Below are positions 55,001 to 63,500 of a stretch of DNA of 64,000 nt, one piece after another. Where the stretch lies: the NCBI RefSeq assembly GCF_044628455.1, contig NZ_JBIYZW010000002.1, forward strand, positions 806,001 to 870,000, given 5' to 3'. The notes under the pieces were generated by a model. It was not told the DNA's origin. It ran no database searches and saw only the letters and a list, made by a program, of their open reading frames with translations. The first letter of the stretch is position 1. Every line of letters begins with the position of its first letter. The position numbers and the translations under genes are program-made. This stretch comes from Solirubrum sp044628455 (GTDB lineage: Bacteria > Bacteroidota > Bacteroidia > Cytophagales > Hymenobacteraceae).

Positions 55001-57212
55001 GGGTGCCCGAGGCCAGCGAAGCCGAGCTGATAGCGCCATCCGCATCCGAAGCCGAAGCCAGCGAAAAGCCAGCCGGGTAGTTATCCACGTTGCGGGCCGC
55101 GGCCACGGTGTAGGCCGATTCCGTGTCGTTGAAGATGACGATGCTCACCGGCACGTCCGACGAGGTGCCGCCGGCCGCGTCGCGGGTGTCTACCGTGAAG
55201 TTGCGGGTAGCGGCGGTGGGCGGCGTGTTGGAGCTAACAAAGAACTCGCCCGTGGTGGTGTTGAAGCCCATGCCGGTGGGCAGGGTGCCCGCCGTGCGCG
55301 TGGCCGATACGATGTCGGCGTTGCCGTCGGTAACCGTGGCCAGTACCGAGTTCAGCGCCAGCCCGTCGCGGTTGAAGCGGTTGGGCGTGGAGTACACGGC
55401 CTCTACCTCAGCGGCGTCGCCCAGAATGCGGATGCTCACGTTCTGGGTGGTGGTGCCGCCCAGGGCGTCGGTAGTGGTTACCGAGAAGGTGTGCAGGCCG
55501 GTCGCGGGGCGGCCAGGGTTGTTGCTGAACGAAGCCGTGAAGGCACCGTTGACCGGGTTGAAGTTGATGCCCCCGGCCGTGCCGCCGGTGCGGGTAACGG
55601 TAGCCACGGTGATGTTGCCGTCGGGGTCGCTCACCGTAGCCAGAACCTGTCCGTTGGTCAGCGTGCTGCGGAAATAGGTGTTGGGCGAGGTGTACACGGC
55701 CGGCAGGTCGGCCACGATATCGATGGTGTAGGTGGCCGGGCTCAAGTCGACGCCGCCGGGTACGTCGGTAGCGGTGTACTGGAAGCTGGTAGTGCCGGTA
55801 GTAGCGCCCGTCAGGGTCTGAAACTGCAGGCTGGCGGCCTGGGCCGGGGTCAGCGTTACGTCGCTGCTGCCCGAAATCTGGCGGCGCGTCGCACCATCCA
55901 TGTAGTACAGGCGGCCGTAGGTGGTCAGGTTAGCCAGGGTCGAGCCCACAATGGTGAAGCTCTGCATGGCGTCGCCGTCGGCATCCGTAGCGTCGAGGGC
56001 GGGCAGGCTGGAAAATGCCGTGGCGCTGCTGCGAATGGTAGCGCTCTGGTTGCGGGCGTTGGGGCGCACGTTTACGCCGGTGGTTACCGTGGCCGCGGGC
56101 AACGAGCCGTTGTTGTCGGCCGGGTCCGAGTCGTCGGTGTCCATGGTGGCGCTGGCCGTGCCCGTTACCGCGGTGCCGTTCATGGTGAAGCTGAACGAGG
56201 TGGTATTGGTGGCGCCCACGGCCAGGTTGGCCACGGCGGGCAGCCTGAGCAGGCCCGTTACGTTGTCGTACACGCTGCCGGTGGGCAGGGTCAGGCGGGT
56301 GCGCATGCCGGCGGGCAGCTGCACCTGCGGAATTACATTGGTGGCCGCGTAGTCGCCCGAGTTGCGGGTCACCACGTTGTAGGTAACCTGCGTGGTCGGC
56401 TGGGCGTGGTCGGGGCCCACCAGCGTGGTGGTGATGTTGGCCTGGGTGCACCAGGTCATGTAGTCGATGCCGATGTACTGCACGCCCGGGTCAGCCAGGT
56501 TCTGAATCCGGTTCTGGTAGGTAATCTTGAAGCTGGTGATGGGCTTGTTGAAAGTCACCGTCACCGTGCCGTTGGCCTGGCCGTCGGCGTTGTTCTGAAT
56601 GCCCAGGATGGTGTTGTTCTGCAGCCGCGTGAAGGCCGAGTTGTACTGCACCGAGGCGTCGTTGGCGGTCGAGAGGCTCAGCGGGGTGCCGTCGGGCTGC
56701 AGCGCGTCGAAGGTTACCGCGTCGATAAAGTTGCTGCCCACGTCCACGTCCTGAATCCGCAGCGAGAAGTTGTTGACCGGGCGGTTGAAGGAATAGGTAA
56801 TCTGCGTGGTCGAGCTGGTGGCCGCGGTGTAGTTGGTGTACCACATCAGCGTGTTGCCCAGGAAGTTGGGGTCGCCTACGGCCAGCGAGGTTTCGGTGCC
56901 GCCCACCGGCTCGACGTAGGTGCCGGCCGTGCTGATGGTGGTGTTGCGCGGGGCCGCGCCCACCACAATAGGAGCAAGGTTTTTCCAGTCTTCCCCAACC
57001 GTGCGCTGGGCAAAGTTCAACGTGGTAGTAACGGCGCAGGCTGCCGCCCGGGCCGCCGTGCTGGCCGCCGCCGGGCGGCGGCTCTGAATAGGATGCTCAA
57101 AACCGGCCGGGTAGGGGCTACCCGTGCTTTCCCGAAGAAAAGGCGTCTGAGCCCAGGTTGCCAGCGGCAGCAGCGCCAGCAGCAAGGTCAGCAGTCGTAA
57201 TCTTGTTGTCAT
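52026..57212 (-). CDS. Giant secreted repeat protein with T9SS sorting domain
   Basis: 1728 residues. A signal peptide (ending ATWAQ) precedes an N-terminal beta-sandwich (about 45-260) related to that of the T9SS protein encoded just downstream. A DUF11-like conserved-repeat domain (about 262-375) and a cadherin-like unit follow. Eleven tandem repeats of about 93 residues (about 510-1545) carry the pattern FNRDGL, LATVTDADGAI, ASGTLPAGxxFN, VNTVDATGG. The C-terminus has the same ELTRFEVQ / ASEKNNDRFEVERS segment as its neighbour and a T9SS sorting domain (LYPNPTTGLSYLDL). Probably a long stalk or adhesin on the cell surface. The two genes are co-oriented and share both ends. Confidence 0.88.
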   Translation of the reverse strand: MTTRLRLLTLLLALLPLATWAQTPFLRESTGSPYPAGFEHPIQSRRPAAASTAARAAACAVTTTLNFAQRTVGEDWKNLAPIVVGAAPRNTTISTAGTYVEPVGGTETSLAVGDPNFLGNTLMWYTNYTAATSSTTQITYSFNRPVNNFSLRIQDVDVGSNFIDAVTFDALQPDGTPLSLSTANDASVQYNSAFTRLQNNTILGIQNNADGQANGTVTVTFNKPITSFKITYQNRIQNLADPGVQYIGIDYMTWCTQANITTTLVGPDHAQPTTQVTYNVVTRNSGDYAATNVIPQVQLPAGMRTRLTLPTGSVYDNVTGLLRLPAVANLAVGATNTTSFSFTMNGTAVTGTASATMDTDDSDPADNNGSLPAATVTTGVNVRPNARNQSATIRSSATAFSSLPALDATDADGDAMQSFTIVGSTLANLTTYGRLYYMDGATRRQISGSSDVTLTPAQAASLQFQTLTGATTGTTSFQYTATDVPGGVDLSPATYTIDIVADLPAVYTSPNTYFRSTLTNGQVLATVSDPDGNITVATVTRTGGTAGGINFNPVNGAFTASFSNNPGRPATGLHTFSVTTTDALGGTTTQNVSIRILGDAAEVEAVYSTPNRFNRDGLALNSVLATVTDGNADIVSATRTAGTLPTGMGFNTTTGEFFVSSNTPPTAATRNFTVDTRDAAGGTSSDVPVSIVIFNDTESAYTVAAARNVDNYPAGFSLASASDADGAISSASLASGTLPAGVAFNTTTGAFTVSDPALLVAGNYAFSVNTVDATGGKTTQPVIFSLTPDREASYAASPVSFNRDGLALNSVLLAAPADADGTISTFTLASGTLPAGINFTASGRFVVSSNTPPAVGTYNFVVNTVDATGGKTAVPATINIFESEAVYTVAPARNVESYSAGFSLASVADADGAINSATLASGTLPAGVALNATTGEFTVSNPTLLVAGSYALSVATTDATGGKTTQPVSLVFTADRDAVYSAPVSFNRSALTNNQVLASVTDADGAISSATLASGTLPAGIAFNPSTGQFTAAFGGSTGVTRPVAGTYNFTVNTVDATGGRTTALPVRITIFNDTEAVYSTPNSFNRDGLANGTSLATVTDANGAITAATLASGTLPSGMGFNPGTGQFTVNNAMAPLAGTYDFTVATTDATGGTSPAVAVSITVYNDTEAAYSTANTFNRDALSNGTSLATVTDGNGAISSASLVSGTLPSGMGFNPATGQFTVNSATAPAVGVYNFTVNTVDATGGRTTALPVRITIGADQEAVYSSPNRHNREAQVLNSVLATVTDADGAISSAAITAGTLPSGMGFNPATGAFFVSVGGAGRPANGTYTFTVSTTDATGGTSSQVVSVVLFGDADATYSTGNVFNQDALSNGRTLATVTDANGAITTASLASGTMPAGLQLDATTGRVSVANAGAVATGNHVLSVNTVDATGGRSAVPVTITINPDKEAQYTVAPKPSGAYADNQALATVTDADGTITVAQHSAGVLPPGVALDAATGRLFVSNRRELVPNGNYRVTITTTDVTGGITTQELQLSINALPLPVELTRFEVQAAGFDAQLNWTTASEKNNDRFEVERSFDGHAFTAVGQVQGHGSTAQATTYAFADRGVGRQPRLVYYRLKQVDFDGTTQYGPIRSVRFGASPATPAVELYPNPTTGLSYLDLQSLPAGTYQVRVSDLAGRTVLTTTAGTGSPEKLDLSALPSGSYVVTVSSPALRLTKQLVKRD
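52577..55690. repeat. Eleven tandem 280-bp coding repeats
   Basis: DNA encoding the eleven about 93-residue repeats of the 1728-residue T9SS protein. Repeats are diverged but several adjacent ones share long identical stretches, so copy number may vary between strains and short-read assembly could be wrong here. Confidence 0.85.
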
Positions 57213-57437
57213 TAAGCGTATGAGAAGTGTGAAAAAAGCGAGTCTTGGTACAGTTATAGTTGTGAATTCTATAACGGCGCGTAAAATTAACTCAATGAGC
57301 TGATAATGCTGCTATTGCGAGAATGATTATTCGTGAGGGTATATAGCAAGAATGATATTTTGCAAGGTGCCATCCTGACTTATCCGACGAACAAATTGCC
57401 TTCTGCGGGGAAGCTCATCAGTACCAGGGCCGGGCAT
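57213..57437. other. AT-rich upstream region of the 1728-residue gene
   Basis: About 225 bases, distinctly AT-rich against the genome average, presumably holding the promoter of the T9SS gene on the - strand. No exact TAnnTTTG match at a sensible distance was found and no gene is seen. Confidence 0.4.
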
Positions 57438-57482
57438 AAAAAAACTGTCCGAGCCCGGGACAATTGCCGGGCCCGGACAGTT
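57438..57482 (-). terminator. Terminator of the glucanotransferase gene
   Basis: 16-bp stem with one mismatch (AACTGTCCG-GCCCGG arms) around an 8-base loop; read on the - strand it ends in TTTTTTT, 28 bases after the stop at 57511. Confidence 0.88.
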
Positions 57483-57510
57483 CAACGGGCTAAAAAAAAT
57501 CTAATACCTG

Positions 57511-60246
57511 CTAGCTGCGCTGGCTGGCTTCCATGAGTTGATGGACCTGCTGATTGAAGCCGGTGGCCTGAATTAACTCTTCCAGCGGCAGGTGCAGGCG
57601 GTACTTCCAGAAGTGCTCGGGATTGGCCGGCACGTTGATCTGCTCGTCCTGCGGATTTACCCGGCGCAGCTGCTCGTCGAGGGCCAGAAAGTCCTGCAGC
57701 GGGAAAATAGCCCACATAGCGGGGGAGTGCAGGTGCTGCACCACCATCTCGCGGGCCACCCACGGTTCACAGAAGTAGGGCGCCGACTGCCCGCGGTGAC
57801 CCAGCAGCTGCTCGAAAAACCGCTGCGTCCGGGCCGGGTCCTCTTCCCACCAGCCGCGAACGGTGCTCATGTCGTGGCAGGAAGGCGACACCACCGACAG
57901 GTAGGCCGCGTCGTTGGGGTGCGAGAATTCGATGCCGGTGGCGGCGGGCATGCGCTGAATGTTGAGGCCCAGCATGCCCAGCTGACGCATTACCCCGGGC
58001 ACCGAGGCGGGCACCATGCCCAGGTCTTCGCCGCAGATGAGCATGTTGGTGGCGTAGCGGATGGCCGGCAGCTTCACCAAACCCTGTTCGCGCCAGAACT
58101 CCTCGTGGCGGCGGAAGAAGAAGTCCACGTACAGCTCGTGCATGCGGCGGCGCGACTCGTCGTCCAGGTCGCGGAAGGTGCGCGACTTGTCTACCGTGAT
58201 GCGCGGGTGCCAGAGCTGGCCGCCCGAGCCCTCGGCCTCCACGAACAGCACCTCGGTGTGCAGGCGGTAAAGCCCCTCGCGCAGGCGCAGCAGCGCGGGG
58301 TGCTGATCGGCGGGCGCGGCGGCCAGGCGGTCGGCCACCACGGCTTCGATTTTGCGCTGGGTGTCTACGAACTCGCGGAAGCGGAAGGCGCCGTAGCCGG
58401 CTTCGTCCAGAAACTCGTCGCGCACGGCCGACGCTTCGGCGCCGAACAGCTCTTCCAGAATGTGCCAGCGGATGTAGGGCCGCGCCAGCCGGTCGTAGTC
58501 GAACCAGCCCAGGCGCTGCTCCACTTCCTGGCGCGAGAAGGGCAGGGCGGGGGAGAAGTGGCCCAGCAAGCCTTCCACGGCGTGGGCCGGAATTTCCCAG
58601 ATCCGGAAAAAACCCAGAATGTGGTCGATGCGCAAGGCATCGAAGTAGCGGCTGAGGTGGCCCAGGCGCTGCCGCCACCAGGCGTAACCGTCCTCGGCCA
58701 TCTTTTCCCAGTTGTAGGTAGGGAAGCGCCAGTTCTGGCCCGTTACCGAGAAGTCGTCGGGCGGGGCGCCGGCCTGCTGGTCGAGGTGGTAGAGCTCGGG
58801 CTGGGTCCAGGCTTCCACCGAGTGGCGGTAAATGCCGATGGGTAAATCACCCTTCAGCACCACGCCGTGCTCCCGGGCGTAGGCCACGGCGCTCAGCAGC
58901 TGCCGGTCGAGGTGGAACTGGGTGAACAGGTGCAGGCCGAACTCGTCGAACTCGGGGTGAGCCGGGTCGAGCAGGGTGGTGGTCAGCTCGCCGGGCTGCT
59001 GAAAAGCGGCGGGCCACTGGCGGAAGTCAACGGTGCCGAACCGCTCGCGCAGACCGCTGAACACGGCGTAGGGCGCCAGCCACTGCTGCTGCTCCCGGAA
59101 GAACTGCTGGTAGTCGGGGTCGGCCAGGAAGCCGGCCTTTTCCTGCTGGTAGAGCTGGCGCAGCAAACGCCACTTGGCCTGCATCACCGGCTCGTAGTCC
59201 ACGTGGTCGCGGCTATTGAGCTCCGCGCGCAGCTGGTCTAGCTCGGCGCGCAGGGCGGGGTCTTGCAGCTCGGCTACCGCGTCGAGGCGCAGGTACTGGG
59301 GGTGCAGGGCAAACACCGAGATGGCCGCGTAGGGGTAGGAGTCGACCCAGGTGTGGGTGGCGGTGGTGTCGTTGATGGGCAGCACCTGCACCATTTTCAG
59401 GCCGGTTTGCACGGCCCAGTCTACCAGCAGCTTCAGGTCGGGAAACTCGCCCACGCCCAGGCCCTGGCGGCTGCGCAGGGCAAACACCGGCAGAGCCACG
59501 CCGGCCCCGCGCCAGGCCCCTTCGCGGTGGCGGTACTGCTCGTCGCGGCGCCAGCGCAGGGTGTCGCGGCCGCTCAGGGCGGGCAGCACGCGGTCGGGGC
59601 CGGCTTCCAGGTCCACGCACTGGCGCTGCTCGGCATCCCAGAGGCCGTACTTGTACATCACCGGCCGCTCGGGCGTGGCCAGGGCCACGTCGGCCTGCCA
59701 CTGCGGGAAGCCGGCGTCGGACAGCACCACGGCCTTGCGGTTGTCCCAGGCCCCCAGGGCTTCGTCGGAGCCCAGCACGCACAGGCAGCGGTCGGCGGGC
59801 ACGCGCGGGGCGGTGAGGGCGAAGCGCACGGTGGCGTCGGCGGTGCGGGCGCGCAGCGGGGCCGGGCGGCACTGCGAGTCGGCCGGGCGGCGGAAAATGG
59901 CCTGGGTGAAGGCGTTGGTTTGCAGTTCGTAGTCGGGCAGCTCGGGGGCGTGCCAGAACTCGTCGAGTATCAGGCGCCCGTAGGACTCGCCGCCGAGGGT
60001 TACCACGCGGTCGGGGCCGCCTTCCCAGTGCGTGGCGCCGCTGGCTTCCACCAGCACGTACTTGTAGCGCAGCTCGGCGGTGCCGGCGGGCAGCTCGGTT
60101 TCCTGCTCCCAGAGCCCGGTGGCCGGGTCGTAGGCAAGGCGCAGCGCCCGCTCGGGGTGCCAGTCGCCCAGGGCCGGGCCGGCACCGCGTACTTCGAGGC
60201 GCTGGCCCCAGGCGGTGAAATAGGGAAGGCGGAAACGAACGCGCAT
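57511..60246 (-). CDS. malQ: 4-alpha-glucanotransferase with tandem CBM20, DPE2-like
   Basis: 911-residue GH77 enzyme transferring glucosyl units between maltose/maltodextrins and glycans. Two N-terminal starch-binding CBM20 domains (about 1-105 and 130-235; each with LGDW/LGAW and a KY strand) precede the catalytic barrel. GH77 motifs are DALRIDHILGFFRI (nucleophile Asp near 538), LICGEDLGMVP (acid/base Glu near 740) and SCHDMSTVRGWW (Asp near 789). This layout is that of plant DPE2 and Bacteroides MalQ. There is no signal peptide, so it is cytoplasmic. ATG 60246 is preferred over 60291 because CBM20 begins exactly there. It is divergent from tamB. Confidence 0.92.
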   Translation of the reverse strand: MRVRFRLPYFTAWGQRLEVRGAGPALGDWHPERALRLAYDPATGLWEQETELPAGTAELRYKYVLVEASGATHWEGGPDRVVTLGGESYGRLILDEFWHAPELPDYELQTNAFTQAIFRRPADSQCRPAPLRARTADATVRFALTAPRVPADRCLCVLGSDEALGAWDNRKAVVLSDAGFPQWQADVALATPERPVMYKYGLWDAEQRQCVDLEAGPDRVLPALSGRDTLRWRRDEQYRHREGAWRGAGVALPVFALRSRQGLGVGEFPDLKLLVDWAVQTGLKMVQVLPINDTTATHTWVDSYPYAAISVFALHPQYLRLDAVAELQDPALRAELDQLRAELNSRDHVDYEPVMQAKWRLLRQLYQQEKAGFLADPDYQQFFREQQQWLAPYAVFSGLRERFGTVDFRQWPAAFQQPGELTTTLLDPAHPEFDEFGLHLFTQFHLDRQLLSAVAYAREHGVVLKGDLPIGIYRHSVEAWTQPELYHLDQQAGAPPDDFSVTGQNWRFPTYNWEKMAEDGYAWWRQRLGHLSRYFDALRIDHILGFFRIWEIPAHAVEGLLGHFSPALPFSRQEVEQRLGWFDYDRLARPYIRWHILEELFGAEASAVRDEFLDEAGYGAFRFREFVDTQRKIEAVVADRLAAAPADQHPALLRLREGLYRLHTEVLFVEAEGSGGQLWHPRITVDKSRTFRDLDDESRRRMHELYVDFFFRRHEEFWREQGLVKLPAIRYATNMLICGEDLGMVPASVPGVMRQLGMLGLNIQRMPAATGIEFSHPNDAAYLSVVSPSCHDMSTVRGWWEEDPARTQRFFEQLLGHRGQSAPYFCEPWVAREMVVQHLHSPAMWAIFPLQDFLALDEQLRRVNPQDEQINVPANPEHFWKYRLHLPLEELIQATGFNQQVHQLMEASQRS

Positions 60247-60474
60247 AGGGGAAATGCAAAGCCAGCCGAAACGGGCGTTTCGGCGAAACATTCCCCGAAG
60301 CTACGCGCTCCGTAACCGGAATCAAATTCCGGCCGGACCGGAAACGATTGCGGCCCGGCAAAAAGAAAAAGCCGCCCCCGTGCCGCCTGCGGCCCCCGCC
60401 ACCGAGAGCAATTGCCGCACCCAAAGCGCCGGGCCGACGGGGGCAAGGCCGGGGCCGGCACGTAGCGGCAAGCT

Positions 60475-60494
60475 AACCCGTGACCGGGTTTTTT
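60475..60494 (+). terminator. Orphan terminator-like hairpin before tamB
   Basis: AACCCG, loop TGAC, CGGGTT, then TTTT on the + strand, 48 bases before the tamB start. No + strand gene precedes it in the 228 bases back to the divergent malQ start. It may be a leader attenuator or the end of a small RNA. Confidence 0.4.
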
Positions 60495-60541
60495 CGTTGG
60501 GAAAGCCTGCCTCTCTCCGTCTGCCCGTTTAACGCTACTCT

Positions 60542-63500
60542 GTGTCCACTTCCCTACGCCGCCTGTTCTACGTCGTGCTTGGGCTGCTGGCGTTTGTCCT
60601 GCTGCTCATTATCGGGGTCGTCGTGGCCCTGCAGTTTCCTGCGGCGCAGGACTTTGCCGCCCGCAAGGCCGCCGGCTACCTGCAGGATAAAATCGGCACC
60701 GAGGTGCGCATCGCCAAGTTTCGCACCGACTGGCGCCGTGGCCTGGCCCTCGACGGGGTGTACCTGGAAGATCAGCAGGGCGACACCCTGGTTTCGGTGG
60801 GCCGGCTGGCCGTGGGCATCGATTTGTGGGCCCTGACCAAGTCCGAAATCAACGTGAGCAACGTGGAGCTGGTGGACGGCACCGTGCACATTGCCCGCAC
60901 CCTGCCCGACTCCACCTACAACTTCGACTACATCCTGGCGGCCTTTGCCACCGGCGACACCACCACCGTAACGCCCGCCGACTCCACGGGCGGCTTCAAG
61001 TACGACATCGGCGACGCGCACCTGCAGAACATCTTCCTGACCTACCGCGAGGAAGTAGATGGGATGAACGTGCGCACCCGGGTGGGCGATTTGGCCGTGC
61101 GCATGGATGAAGTGGACGTGGACCGCTCGGTGTACCGGGTGAGCCGCGCCGCACTCAAAAACACCGGTATCAACATTACGCAGACCAAGGTGCCGCCCGA
61201 CACGCCCGCCGAGCCGCTCACGCTCACTTTGGGGCTCGACCAGGCCGTGCTCGACAACGTGGCGCTCAACTACCGCAACGAAGCCGCCAAGCAATACATC
61301 AGCACCCGCATCGGGCAGGCCGAAGTAACAGCCGACAACATCGACCTGATCCGCCAGCGCATCGGCCTGCGCAAGCTGGTGCTGCGCGAGGCCGACATCC
61401 GTTACGCCCAGAACTCCACGGTGCCCGTGGCCGAGCGGGTGGTAAACCCGGCCGAAGCCGTGCGCAAGCTCGACTCGGCCGTGACGCAGGCCACCGGCGC
61501 GGCTACTTCCTGGGCCCTCACGCTGCGCGAGTCGGACATCAGCGGGGTGAAGTTCGCCTTCGACAACCTCGACGAAAAACCCCAGCGCACCCGCCTGCCG
61601 GCCATGGACTACAACCACCTGCTGTTTGAAGACCTGGCCCTGAAAACGCGCAACCTGAGCTACTCCGAAAACCGCACCACCGGCCGCATCGATTTGCTGG
61701 CCGGCCGCGAGCAAAGCGGTTTCCGCGTCGACCGGGCCGCGGCCGACGTGGTGTACGACTCGGTGCAGATTCGCCTCGACAACCTCGACCTGGTGACCCC
61801 GCACACCCGCATCCGCCGGACCCTGGCCATCGGGTTCGACTCGCTCGGGGCGCTGGCTGACACCCGGCAGCTGGGCAAAACGCGCCTGGAGGCCGACCTG
61901 CGCGACACCCGCCTGGGCTTCCGCGACATTCTGTACCTGGCCCCCGACCTCATCACCGAAAAGCCCTTCACCAGTGGGCCCAACCAGTCGGTGCTGCTGA
62001 GCGGGCAGGTGAACGGACGCCTCGACAACTTCGCGCTCAACAACGTGGAAATCGTGGGGCTGCGCAACACCGTGGTGCGCGCCTCGGGCCGCATTCGCGG
62101 GCTGCCCAACACCGACGGCCGCCTCTACACCGATCTGAACATCCGGCAGCTGACCACCACGAAGCGCGACCTCAACGACCTGCTGCCGGCCGGCCTGATT
62201 CCCCAGGACGTGATTGAGCTGCCCGAGCGCGCCACACTCAGCGGCACCGTGCGCGGCCGGCCCACCGCCAACGACCTGGCGCTGAACCTGCAAGCCAACA
62301 CTTCCTTCGGCGGGGCCACCATTGCGGCCAACCTACGGCCCGGCCCCGCGGGCCGCGAGCCGGTGGACGCGCGCTTCAGCTTCCAGAACTTCCAGCTCGG
62401 CCGGCTGCTCAAGCAGCCCGACATCGGCCCCGTTACGGGCCGCGGCTCCTACGTGGGCGCCGGCTTCGAGCCCACGACCATGCGCGGCAAGCTGGTGGCC
62501 CGGCTCGACCGCGCCCGCTACGGCAACTACACCTACCGCAACATCGACGCGACGGTGGGCATCACGGGCCAGCAGTACGCCATCGACGCCCGCAGCAGCG
62601 GCGACGCCAACGCGGCCTTCGCCATCAAGGGCAACATCGATTTGCGCAACCCGAACGCGCCGGTGTACGCCTTCAGCGGCAACCTGCAGAGCCTGAACCT
62701 GACGGCGCTGGGCTTCTACTCGGGCGGCGACCTGCGCGTGCAGGGCGACCTGGACGCCAACCTGTCGGGCTCCGACCTGAATACCATCAACGGCACGCTT
62801 GTGGGCAACAACATCGTGGTGGTGTCGAACAACCAAACCATTCCGCTCGACTCGGTGAATGCCCGCATCGTGCAGCAGACCGGCCGCACCGAAGTAGACT
62901 TCGCTTCGAGCATTCTGAATGCCACCGTGCGCGGCAATACCCGCCTGGGCGACATGATAACCGAGCTGCAGCGCCACGTCGACCGCTACTTCGATTTGCC
63001 CGACGTGCAGTACCGCGCCTCGTCGGTGGCCCGCAACTTCACCTTCGAGGTGCAGGTGCCGCAATCGGGGGCCCGGCTGCTGCCCAAGTTCGTGACCGGC
63101 CTCACGCGCATCTCGCCTTTCAAGGCCAGCGGCAGCTACGACAGCCGCGCCGCCAGCCTGGCTGTGCGCTCCGACGTGGCCTTTATGCGCTACCAGGGCA
63201 TTGCCTTCGACTCGCTGAAGCTGCGCGTGGGCTCCGACGCCCAGAAGCTCGACTACGCCGTGCTGCTCGACCAGATTCGGCAGGACACGACCCTGCGCGT
63301 GCCCAACCCCAGCCTGACGGGCAGCATCGCCAACAACCAGATCGGCACCCGCCTGCGCATCGCCGAGTCGGACTCGGCCGAGCGGCTGAACCTGGGCGGC
63401 ACCCTGCAGGTATTGGGCGGCGGGCGCACCTACCAGTTCAGCTTCGCACCCGATCTGGCCGTGGACCGCAAAGACTGGGTGGTGGCCCCCAACAACTTCG

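Noticed and set aside
60480..60836. Short + strand frame at the start of tamB
   Set aside because: Cys/Ser/Pro-rich shadow; the frame from GTG 60542 has a transmembrane anchor and continues for over 1150 codons as a TamB-like protein.
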